A stretch of DNA of 14,374 nucleotides, taken from contig CANRLA010000031.1 in assembly GCA_947631315.1 (NCBI GenBank), positions 1-14,374 of the forward strand, read 5' to 3'. Source of the DNA: an uncultured Clostridia bacterium (GTDB lineage: Bacteria > Bacillota > Clostridia > TANB77 > CAG-508). Positions 1-6,190 of this stretch are shown here, piece by piece (within the stretch, counting starts at the first letter, position 1; every line of letters begins with the position of its first letter). The translations under genes were made by a program, and so were the position numbers. Under the pieces are notes generated by a model. It did not search any database, had not been told where the DNA came from, and saw only the letters and a list, made by a program, of their open reading frames with translations.

Positions 1-61
1 AAATATTAACCTTCTTTTTCAGGTTATAGTCTATTAAATCTTCGTTTAAAATAAATGTCAC
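1..61 (-). CDS. Start of an unidentified leftward gene (partial)
   Basis: An open frame of 20 codons begins with GTG at 61-59 and runs off the left edge (reads VTFILNEDLIDYNLKKKV...). AAAAGGAG lies directly upstream (70-62), with almost no gap to the GTG, so the true start could be another non-ATG codon slightly downstream in the same frame, such as ATT. A well-formed promoter sits about 30 bases further upstream, which is the main support for a real gene here. The product cannot be recognised from so few residues. Confidence 0.35.
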   Translation of the reverse strand, partial: MTFILNEDLIDYNLKKKVNI

Positions 62-87
62 TCTCCTTTTTTATAGACGCAATATTA

Positions 88-116
88 ATTATACTATATA
101 TTATTAAAAAAATCAA
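88..116 (-). promoter_or_regulatory. Sigma-A promoter for the left-edge gene
   Basis: On the minus strand, TTGATT (116-111) and TATAAT (93-88) are separated by 17 bases, close to the vegetative consensus. The predicted transcript would start near 81, just upstream of the AAAAGGAG ribosome-binding site at 70-62. Confidence 0.6.
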
Positions 117-210
117 GCAAAATATACATTTTCTATGAATTCTAGAAAAAAACATGAAGAAAAAGTTTTTAATAGATATCAAATAATAATTTAAGTTAAT
201 TTATATTACA

Positions 211-240
211 CCAAAATTAAGGCAGAATAATCTGCCTTAA
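211..240 (-). terminator. Probable intrinsic terminator after the SHOCT miniprotein
   Basis: A perfect 10-bp inverted repeat, TTAAGGCAGA (217-226) and TCTGCCTTAA (231-240), has a 4-base loop. Read leftward it is followed by a modest U-rich run (AAUUUUGG). It lies 36 bases past the stop of the SHOCT ORF. The U tract is short, so termination may be partial. Confidence 0.55.
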
Positions 241-276
241 ACAATATTTATTTTATTAGCAAAATATGTTTTTTAC

Positions 277-402
277 TTAAATATGTAATAATTCTTTTTT
301 TATTTTATCAAAATCTTCCTGTGTTATTATATTAAGATTTAGTAATTCTTTATATTTTTTTATTTGATTTATATTTTCATCTGTTAGTAAAGTTTTTTTC
401 AT
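277..402 (-). CDS. 41-residue SHOCT-domain miniprotein
   Basis: The frame encodes 41 residues, almost all of it one SHOCT-like (short C-terminal) domain. The core is I-KKYKELLNLNIITQEDFDKIKKELL, matching the family pattern of a short helix, the 'G/N-IIT-EEF' turn and a Lys-rich second helix. SHOCT domains usually sit at the C-terminus of larger membrane or stress proteins and are thought to mediate oligomerisation, so a free-standing copy is notable. An in-frame TAG lies just upstream of the ATG, so the frame cannot extend. The ribosome-binding site is weak (AGAGAAA). It may be a genuine small protein or the remnant of a longer one. It sits downstream of the prepilin-like gene, beyond that gene's terminator. 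Confidence 0.6.
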   Translation of the reverse strand: MKKTLLTDENINQIKKYKELLNLNIITQEDFDKIKKELLHI

Positions 403-552
403 TTGATTTCTCTATATTTGTTGACCACTCCAACAATCTCTGTCTAAGCTCTTTTTATCTCACCCTAGAGACATTCCGCCTCTAAAAAACTAAAAATTAA
501 TTATCCCCGATAATCAACCAGTCGCTCAAGTCAACACTCAGACTGCCTCCTA
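403..552. other. Intergenic stretch between SHOCT ORF and prepilin-like gene
   Basis: No convincing gene is visible here. The stretch holds the terminator at 485-517, a short inverted repeat (TTGTTG 418-423 with CAACAA 431-436), and an AGGAGG motif on the minus strand near 545-550 with only short frames after it. Parts are richer in G+C (27 of 60 bases in 421-480) than the SHOCT gene beside it. Confidence 0.5.
485..517 (-). terminator. Intrinsic terminator of the prepilin-like gene
   Basis: Read leftward, TTGATTATC (517-509) pairs with GATAATTAA (505-497) across a GGG loop, with one G-U pair. It is followed by TTTTTAGTTTTTT. It lies about 35 bases beyond the stop (553) of the displaced 3' reading frame. 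Confidence 0.6.
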
Positions 553-681
553 TTAAGCATCCGTAGCAACCAATACAACCTTCGTTTCTCCAGATTCATC
601 CGTTTCCGCTTCTATCGTGTATCCATTGGGTCTTAAATCAATAGAAACCATGGGGCGAAGCGAGTAACCGCAACACCAAAC
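553..681 (-). pseudogene. Frame-displaced C-terminal tail of the prepilin-like gene
   Basis: One base out of frame with the upstream ORF, 42 codons (679-681 back to the TAA at 553-555) read VWCCGYSLRPMVSIDLRP and then NGYTIEAETDESGETKVV and so on. The 'GxxLRPxVSI' block is the usual ending of clostridial proteins whose upstream part is 'FWLASR...FG...V', and exactly that upstream part ends the main ORF. The shift lies within or before the sequence CGGTAATG at 680-687; removing one T there would join the two frames. The simplest reading is that a one-base insertion (or two-base loss) truncated the protein. A sequencing error cannot be excluded, although no homopolymer is present. Confidence 0.6.
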
Positions 682-682
682 A

Positions 683-1843
683 TTACCGATTAGACATACT
701 CATGGTCTCTCCTCCCAAAAGCTTTGTACTAGTCGAGTACACATTAAACAATCCGAAGCAACAATAATCCTCATAGAGATGAACACAACGACCAGCTAGC
801 CAAAACCCCTTAGCCCAATTTCCATCAGCTTTGCTGAAAATCAAATTGTAATATGCATCATTTATAAATTCGCTTTCTTTATAATCATGATAATAATATG
901 ATTGTTTGAATGATGTACTATTGCTTCCTGTATTCATCGTGTCGTTCATTTGACCGTTTTTCGTACCTATTGCTTCCCATTTCTTACATTCTTTGTCTCT
1001 TCCTGTTGCTGTTTTATCTTTTTTGTTATATTCATATGTCCATTCTTTATCATTCTCCCCCCACATAGTCGGATATTGATTATTATCATTATATGTTTTT
1101 GTTTCTCCAAAATGTATTACATTTCCATCATCACTACTAGTTGTATCTTCTTTCGATGCATCTTCGCCGCTTTCTTTATGTTTATATTTTGTATAGTCAT
1201 AAGTACTTACTCTTTGTATATCTGTCCTTTTTAAACTGGTCGCTACTGCTCCTTTTTCTTCATTTGAATATAATGTTCTACATATATTATCTATTGCCCA
1301 TACTCCATTATTATATCCTGCTACTCCTTGTAATGTTAGTTTCTGTGTTGTTGGGTCTCCTATTATCCTTAATGTATTTCCATCAAAGTCCCATACTCTC
1401 CAATGCATTTCTTCTGCTGTAAATGTTTGACTAAAATCATCTGCTACTCCTTCTAGTTGCTTTTCATAGCTATCTATCTTACTATTTACCCCTGATGTCG
1501 TTCCGTTTATTTTAACTCCATCCTTATTTTCTGCTGGACTATACCCTTCAACTATCGCTCCTACATACTCACTATACAGCTGCGTTGATATTTGTCTTAT
1601 TGATTCTTCTTCGTCACTTTGTGCTTCTTTATAATCTTCTGTTGCTTTCTTTGTTTTACTAAATAATCCATTATCTGATAAGGCTACATTTAGTGTTACT
1701 CCTGATAATATTAACAAGATTATTATGGTTACTACTAGTGCTATTAATGTGATTCCTCGTTCTTGCCATTTTTCTTTTTTAGCTATCTTTTTTAACTTTA
1801 AGTTCTCTTCTTTTTTATCCAAAGTTTTTCTTTTTCCTCTCAT
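683..1843 (-). CDS. Prepilin-type N-methylation protein, C-terminally frameshifted
   Basis: The 386-residue product starts with a charged 30-residue leader, then G30-ITLIALVVTIIILLIL, a class III (type IV pilin/pseudopilin) signal. Cleavage is expected after G30. The usual Glu at +5 is Ala here, as in many clostridial members. One membrane helix follows (about 31-53). The large outer part has a 'HWRVWDFDG' strand block near 147, a polar Tyr/Asn/Lys-rich middle, and ends with GFWLAGR...FGLFNV, which resembles C-terminal domains of DUF6273-like surface proteins. The family's closing LRPxVS block is missing in frame but present one base away at 553-681. A GAGGGAAAG site precedes the ATG. Likely role: a secreted, membrane-tethered or pilus-associated surface protein. 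The exact function is unknown. Confidence 0.75.
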   Translation of the reverse strand: MRGKRKTLDKKEENLKLKKIAKKEKWQERGITLIALVVTIIILLILSGVTLNVALSDNGLFSKTKKATEDYKEAQSDEEESIRQISTQLYSEYVGAIVEGYSPAENKDGVKINGTTSGVNSKIDSYEKQLEGVADDFSQTFTAEEMHWRVWDFDGNTLRIIGDPTTQKLTLQGVAGYNNGVWAIDNICRTLYSNEEKGAVATSLKRTDIQRVSTYDYTKYKHKESGEDASKEDTTSSDDGNVIHFGETKTYNDNNQYPTMWGENDKEWTYEYNKKDKTATGRDKECKKWEAIGTKNGQMNDTMNTGSNSTSFKQSYYYHDYKESEFINDAYYNLIFSKADGNWAKGFWLAGRCVHLYEDYCCFGLFNVYSTSTKLLGGETMSMSNR

Positions 1844-1878
1844 TTGTGCACTTTCCCTCGCTTTCTTTTTTATGTTAA

Positions 1879-1907
1879 TTTTTATTAAGGAAAAAACTTA
1901 ATAAAAA
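1879..1907 (-). repeat. 11-bp inverted repeat in the prepilin-like leader
   Basis: TTTTTATTAAG (1879-1889) and CTTAATAAAAA (1897-1907) are perfect complements with a 7-base loop. The hairpin sits about 20 bases upstream of the GAGGGAAAG ribosome-binding site. It is entirely AT except one pair, so it may be leader structure or the tail of the adjoining terminator region. Confidence 0.5.
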
Positions 1908-1910
1908 AGT

Positions 1911-1956
1911 AAAAAATCTTATAATCAGCTTTATATAGGCTTTTTATAAGATTTTT
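1911..1956 (-). terminator. Intrinsic terminator of the RsiV-like gene
   Basis: A 13-bp perfect stem, AAAAATCTTATAA (1912-1924) with TTATAAGATTTTT (1944-1956), encloses a 19-base loop that can add an inner AGC/GCT pairing. Read leftward it is followed by further U-rich sequence (TTTTTTACTTTTTT). It lies 125 bases beyond the RsiV-like stop. Confidence 0.7.
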
Positions 1957-2081
1957 CGTTTTCATTTTTTTGAATTATTGTTTAAGTTTTAAATTTAATT
2001 ATCTTGATTTAGTCCCTCTGTTATGCTATATTTTTCATATAGTAATTTTTATTAAGTTTTTTCATTAATTAAAAAGATTTA

Positions 2082-2924
2082 TTATATCTCAATTATATCC
2101 ATTTCTGATGTAAATGCATCATTACCATAAGCATAAATTATATAAAGTTCACCATTAGGTCCTTGTATAAAGTTATTAACTTTTGTTGCGTCATACATAT
2201 CGCTATTTACATCTCTTTCATACACATTATATCCTGTGCTTTGCATTCCTTTTGCGTCGTCTGCTGCTTTATTTACAATTGACTTGATTTTTTTGGTAAC
2301 ATTAGACGCGTCTAATCCTCTTGCTTCTATTATGTCATTAATTGTTACTTCTTTATTTTCTTTTAAATTGTAATTATAGGTTTGAATAATCAATCTCTGT
2401 GCACTATCTCCCTCTTTTATTGAGGCCATAATCGCTACAGATAATATATCGTTATTTATGTACGCAGTATAATTGACATCATAAATTGTATATACTTTAC
2501 TATCTGATAATATACTGTTTAATTTATTTACAAAAGTATTAGTTGTTAGATTATTGTATTTTTCTGCAATTTCATTAGATATATTTATTACAGGAATTGT
2601 CGCTTTTATGTCATATTTTCCTTCTTCTTCATTTTCATATCCATCTATCCCACTATATACAATTGGCTTAGAATTATCAATTTTTGTAAAACCTGATTCA
2701 TCATAATTAGAACTGAAGAATTCATTTGTAAATAAATCTTTAAAATTTTCTTTTATCTCTGCTTGTGTAATAACATTTGAAATTACATTTCCATCTGATA
2801 TTTCATAATCTACATCATTATCTTTTGCTTTTTTAAAAAATTGCGCATATACCCCTACAAATATTGCTACAATACAAATTATCATTATCAAAATATACAT
2901 TGCATTTCTTACTGGTTTCTTCAT
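2082..2924 (-). CDS. Membrane-anchored RsiV/DUF4163-like extracytoplasmic protein
   Basis: This 280-residue protein has an N-terminal membrane helix (about residues 8-28), with the rest outside the cell. The outer part has the order seen in DUF4163/DUF3298-type proteins (RsiV, PdaC N-terminal region): a strand 'ATIPVINISNEIAEKYN', a helix ending 'VNKLNSIL', paired strands 'VYTIYDVNYTAYINNDILSVAIMA', then 'YNYNLKENKEVTINDIIE' and a final 'GPNGELYIIYAYGN'. No catalytic residues or anti-sigma domain are obvious, and no sigma-factor gene is next to it, so an RsiV function is not supported; only the fold resemblance is. It has its own promoter, divergent from clpE, and its own terminator. The 5' leader is nearly identical to that of the SH3 gene at 11959-12882. 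Confidence 0.7.
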   Translation of the reverse strand: MKKPVRNAMYILIMIICIVAIFVGVYAQFFKKAKDNDVDYEISDGNVISNVITQAEIKENFKDLFTNEFFSSNYDESGFTKIDNSKPIVYSGIDGYENEEEGKYDIKATIPVINISNEIAEKYNNLTTNTFVNKLNSILSDSKVYTIYDVNYTAYINNDILSVAIMASIKEGDSAQRLIIQTYNYNLKENKEVTINDIIEARGLDASNVTKKIKSIVNKAADDAKGMQSTGYNVYERDVNSDMYDATKVNNFIQGPNGELYIIYAYGNDAFTSEMDIIEI

Positions 2925-2946
2925 ATAAAATTCATTTCCTTTCTAA
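2920..2946 (-). promoter_or_regulatory. Leader copy 1: distant SD and overlapping 4-codon mini-ORF
   Basis: Upstream of the RsiV-like start, an AAAGGA site is about 13 bases from the annotated ATG, further than usual. Between them is ATG AAT TTT ATA TGA (2935-2921), whose TGA overlaps the gene's own ATG as ATGA. The same arrangement, 25 of 27 bases identical, precedes the SH3 gene at 12878-12904. Confidence 0.55.
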
Positions 2947-3000
2947 TTCATTTGCAAGGCATACATATTTTCTATTTTTTATAGTATTTTTATCATATTA

Positions 3001-3029
3001 ATTATAACATTAAATACATTATTTTACAA
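3001..3029 (-). promoter_or_regulatory. Promoter of the RsiV-like gene (divergent)
   Basis: On the minus strand, TTGTAA (3029-3024) and TATAAT (3006-3001) have a 17-base spacer. A TG one base before the -10 makes it an extended -10 promoter. Confidence 0.6.
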
Positions 3030-3049
3030 GACATTTTGGCTACAATTTA

Positions 3050-3078
3050 TTGACTAAATGCTCTTTTTAGAGTACAAT
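3050..3078 (+). promoter_or_regulatory. Promoter of clpE
   Basis: TTGACT (3050-3055) and TACAAT (3073-3078) are 17 bases apart, matching vegetative sigma-A. A GGAG ribosome-binding site at 3091-3094 and the ATG at 3104 follow, so the leader is only about 20 bases. No tandem CtsR heptads (GGTCAAA type) were found around it. Confidence 0.7.
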
Positions 3079-3103
3079 ATTGTTTAGATTGGAGACTTAA
3101 ATT

Positions 3104-5434
3104 ATGTTATGTTCAGATTGTAAAAAGAATACAGCAGTCATATTTGTAAATAAAAGTGATAAAGATGGAAAAATTGAAAATATAGGTTATTGTTATGACT
3201 GTGCTAAAAAAAGAGGAATAAATCCTCTTAATAATATCTCAGGTAATATTTCATTTTCAAATGCAGACCTTAATAACTTGAATAACCAACTAAATGAAAT
3301 GTTTAAAGATATTTCAGAAAATTTAAATATTGATGAATTAAACTCAGATGATTTTGCAAATAATGATTCTTTTGATGAGCAAGAAAATCAAGGTCCTATG
3401 GGATTTGCTATTCCACTTGGTTCTATTTTTTCAGGAATGTTTGGTGCAAATAAGAATAATTCTAATGCAAGTTCATCTCATTCAGATAGAAAAGTAAAAA
3501 CAGAAACTAAGCAAACCAATAAAAAGAGAAAAGCTCTAGATACTTTTGGTACAAATTTAACTAATAAAGCTAGAAACTCTGAAATAGATAATGTTATTGG
3601 CAGAGATAAAGAAATTTCAAGGATTATACAAATATTAAACAGAAGAACAAAAAATAATCCTTGTTTGATAGGTGAGCCAGGTGTTGGTAAAACTGCTATT
3701 GCTCAAGGTTTAGCTTTAAGAATAGCAAATGGCGAAGTTCCTGCTAAATTGTTAAGCAAAGAGGTTTATCTTCTTGATATGACAGCGGTGGTTGCTGGTA
3801 CACAGTTTAGAGGTCAATTTGAAGCTAGAATGAAAAATATTATTGAAGAATGTAAATCTAGTGGTAACATTATATTAGTTATTGACGAAATACATAATAT
3901 CATTGGTGCTGGAGATGCTGACCACTCAATGAATGCTGCAAATATTTTAAAACCATCTTTAGCAGATGGTACTATTCAATTAATTGGTACTACTACTCTT
4001 ACTGAATATAGAAAATATATTGAAAAAGATACTGCTTTGGAAAGAAGATTTCAACCAGTAATGATTGAAGAGCCTTCTGTTAGCGATAGCATTGAGATTT
4101 TAAAAGGTATTAAAAAATATTATGAAAATTATCATAAAGTTAAAATTTCTAATGACATTATTGAAAAATTAGTTGTTTTATCTGAGAAATATATTCATGA
4201 TAGATTTTTACCTGATAAGGCTATAGATGTCTTAGATGAGGCTTGTTCAAGGATTAACTTAGATAATAAGGATTTGTATAATTTAGAAATTCTTAAAAAT
4301 AAACTAGCTGATGTTCAAGCTCAAAAAGAAGAAGCTGCTCAAGCTGATTCGACTGATGATTATAAAAAAGCTGCTGAACTTAAAACTCAGGAGTGCAATT
4401 TGATTGATCAAATTAATAGTATAGAATCAAAGATGGTTCCTAAAGAGCTTTCAATTCAAGATATTGCTAGAGTAATTGAGAATTGGACAAAAATTCCTGT
4501 TCAAAAAATTACAGAAGAAGAAACTAAAAAGCTTCTTAGCTTAGAAGATAATCTTCATAAAAGAGTTATTGGTCAAAATGATGCAGTTGCTGCTGTAAGT
4601 CGTGCTATAAGAAGAAATCGTGCAGGTTTAAAAAGCACTAGACGACCACCATCTTTTATATTTGTAGGTCCAACTGGTGTTGGTAAAACAGAACTTGCTA
4701 AAGCATTATGTTATGAGGTCTTTGGCAATGAAGATTCTATTATTAGAGTAGATATGTCAGAATATATGGAGAGTAATTCAACTGCTAAACTTATTGGTGC
4801 TCCTCCGGGATATGTTGGTTACGATGATGCTGGTCAACTTACTGAAAAAGTAAAAAGACATCCTTATTCTATTGTACTTTTAGATGAAATTGAAAAAGCT
4901 CACAATGATGTTTTTAATATTTTACTACAAGTATTAGATGACGGTAGACTTACAGATTCTCAAGGAAACACTGTAAACTTTGAAAATACTATAATTATTA
5001 TGACTTCAAATGTTGGTTCTAATCAAAATATGAATTCCATTGGTTTTGGTAGTACTTCAGAGTTTAGAAAAAGTAAGATAGAAGAAAGTCTAAAGGAAAC
5101 ATTTAGACCGGAATTCTTAAACAGAATTGATGAAATTGTTGTATTTGATGCTTTAAATAACGATGAACTTACTCAAATTGTTGATTTAATGCTTAAAGAT
5201 ACTCAAAATGTTTTAAATGATAAAGATATAAAAATGTATGTTTCAAACGAAGCAAAAGCATTTTTACTACAAAAAGGAACAGATATTAAATATGGTGCAA
5301 GACCTTTAAGGAGAGCTGTTCAAAGATATGTTGAAGATGAGCTTTCTGATATGATTTTAAAATCAGAACTTCAAAATGGTCAAAAGATATATATTGATGA
5401 AAAAAATGGTGAATTAACATTCCAAGCTAAATAA
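3104..5434 (+). CDS. clpE: ClpE-type AAA+ unfoldase with N-terminal zinc finger
   Basis: This 776-residue HSP100 ATPase unfolds proteins and would feed them to ClpP. It lacks the ClpC/ClpB Clp_N repeats. Instead it starts with a four-Cys zinc finger (C3, C6, C30, C33), the hallmark of ClpE. A low-complexity linker follows to about 140. AAA-1 has Walker A GEPGVGKT at 190-197 and Walker B with D261/E262. A short coiled middle segment (about 400-445) has UVR-like character. AAA-2 has Walker A GPTGVGKT at 522-529 and D594/E595. An IGF tripeptide at 646-648 is placed where ClpP-binding loops sit. It is somewhat longer than B. subtilis ClpE because of the linker. In Bacillus this gene is CtsR-controlled, but no CtsR box is evident here. 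ClpC is the alternative name, less likely given the N-terminus. Confidence 0.88.
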   Translation: MLCSDCKKNTAVIFVNKSDKDGKIENIGYCYDCAKKRGINPLNNISGNISFSNADLNNLNNQLNEMFKDISENLNIDELNSDDFANNDSFDEQENQGPMGFAIPLGSIFSGMFGANKNNSNASSSHSDRKVKTETKQTNKKRKALDTFGTNLTNKARNSEIDNVIGRDKEISRIIQILNRRTKNNPCLIGEPGVGKTAIAQGLALRIANGEVPAKLLSKEVYLLDMTAVVAGTQFRGQFEARMKNIIEECKSSGNIILVIDEIHNIIGAGDADHSMNAANILKPSLADGTIQLIGTTTLTEYRKYIEKDTALERRFQPVMIEEPSVSDSIEILKGIKKYYENYHKVKISNDIIEKLVVLSEKYIHDRFLPDKAIDVLDEACSRINLDNKDLYNLEILKNKLADVQAQKEEAAQADSTDDYKKAAELKTQECNLIDQINSIESKMVPKELSIQDIARVIENWTKIPVQKITEEETKKLLSLEDNLHKRVIGQNDAVAAVSRAIRRNRAGLKSTRRPPSFIFVGPTGVGKTELAKALCYEVFGNEDSIIRVDMSEYMESNSTAKLIGAPPGYVGYDDAGQLTEKVKRHPYSIVLLDEIEKAHNDVFNILLQVLDDGRLTDSQGNTVNFENTIIIMTSNVGSNQNMNSIGFGSTSEFRKSKIEESLKETFRPEFLNRIDEIVVFDALNNDELTQIVDLMLKDTQNVLNDKDIKMYVSNEAKAFLLQKGTDIKYGARPLRRAVQRYVEDELSDMILKSELQNGQKIYIDEKNGELTFQAK

Positions 5435-5530
5435 ATTTTACTAATTAAAGAATAATTTATTTAAAAAATACACCCATTAATTAATTATAAAATAATATTT
5501 AAATATTGTAAAATAAAAGGAGAATAATAT

Positions 5531-6109
5531 ATGAAAAAATACATAAAGCTTGTTCCTAATGTTTTAACCGTTATTAGATTCATTTTTATACCTTTTATAG
5601 TTATATCAATATCATTAAATAACTATATTCTAGCATTAGTACTTTTTACTATTTCTTCACTTTCTGATATCTTAGATGGTTACATTGCTAGAAAATATGA
5701 AGCTATAACTGATTTTGGTAAATTAATGGATCCCCTAGCAGATAAATTAACTCAAATATCCACATTATTTACACTTTATATTAAAAGAATCATTCCAATA
5801 TGGATTGTCATAATAATATTACTAAAAGAATTGGTATTAATATCCGGTGCATCATTTTTATATGGTAAACAATTAGTAGTATCCAGCAAATGGTATGGAA
5901 AACTAGCGACTGTACTTTTATATATAGCTGTTGTCAGTTCTTTATTAATAAGACTATATGACTTACCTAAATTTGATATATACATATATATTTTAGCAAT
6001 ATGTTTAACAATACTTGCTCTATTAGGTTATATAGAACATTTTTATAAAAAAGGATATCTTCCTAATAAAGAAGATTTAAAAAAGAAATCTACTAATAAA
6101 AAGAACTAA
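5531..6109 (+). CDS. pgsA: CDP-diacylglycerol-glycerol-3-phosphate phosphatidyltransferase
   Basis: This 192-residue polytopic membrane enzyme makes phosphatidylglycerophosphate from CDP-diacylglycerol and glycerol-3-phosphate, the committed step to phosphatidylglycerol and cardiolipin. The complete CDP-alcohol phosphotransferase signature is present: D46-x2-D49G50-x2-A53R54-x8-G63-x3-D67-x3-D71. Hydrophobic helices span about 12-45 and 75-165, and the C-terminus is Lys-rich. Length is normal for the family. AAAAGGAG (5515-5522) lies 8 bases before the ATG. The gap to clpE is 96 bases with no clear terminator or promoter, so read-through from clpE is possible. Other CDP-alcohol transferases (e.g. 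cardiolipin or PS synthase) share the motif, but size and sequence favour PgsA. Confidence 0.88.
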   Translation: MKKYIKLVPNVLTVIRFIFIPFIVISISLNNYILALVLFTISSLSDILDGYIARKYEAITDFGKLMDPLADKLTQISTLFTLYIKRIIPIWIVIIILLKELVLISGASFLYGKQLVVSSKWYGKLATVLLYIAVVSSLLIRLYDLPKFDIYIYILAICLTILALLGYIEHFYKKGYLPNKEDLKKKSTNKKN

Positions 6110-6150
6110 AACTTGTTCAATGAATTTGTTAGAAAATTTAAATTATTGCA

Positions 6151-6190
6151 AAATTAAAAGACCGTTAAGGTCTTTTAATTTTTATTTTAT
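6151..6190. terminator. Bidirectional terminator between pgsA and the anchored surface protein
   Basis: A perfect 13-bp stem, AAATTAAAAGACC (6151-6163) and GGTCTTTTAATTT (6169-6181), encloses a 5-base loop. It is followed on the plus strand by TTTATTTTAT. The leftward gene's stop codon begins at the base of the stem (6182-6184), so both convergent transcripts can use it. Confidence 0.85.

Noticed and set aside
403..840. DGR template repeat or reverse transcriptase next to the prepilin-like gene
   Set aside because: By eye, no near-repeat of the variable-looking segment and no reverse transcriptase motif were found on either strand, so only a remote-target hypothesis remains.
950..1422. Plus-strand hydrophobic frames opposite the prepilin-like gene
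   Set aside because: They are AT-rich antisense shadows with no start signals, opposite a recognisable coding frame.
2082..2924. Calling the RsiV-like protein an anti-sigma factor
   Set aside because: No anti-sigma N-terminal domain and no neighbouring ECF sigma gene are present. Only the extracytoplasmic domain resemblance is supported.
3030..3103. CtsR operator at clpE
   Set aside because: Only a loose TTGACT half-like sequence, which is the -35 box, is present; no tandem heptad was found.
5435..5530. Promoter and terminator between clpE and pgsA
   Set aside because: AT-rich stretches give -10-like strings such as TATAAA, but none has a -35 at the right distance, and no stable hairpin with a U tract is visible.
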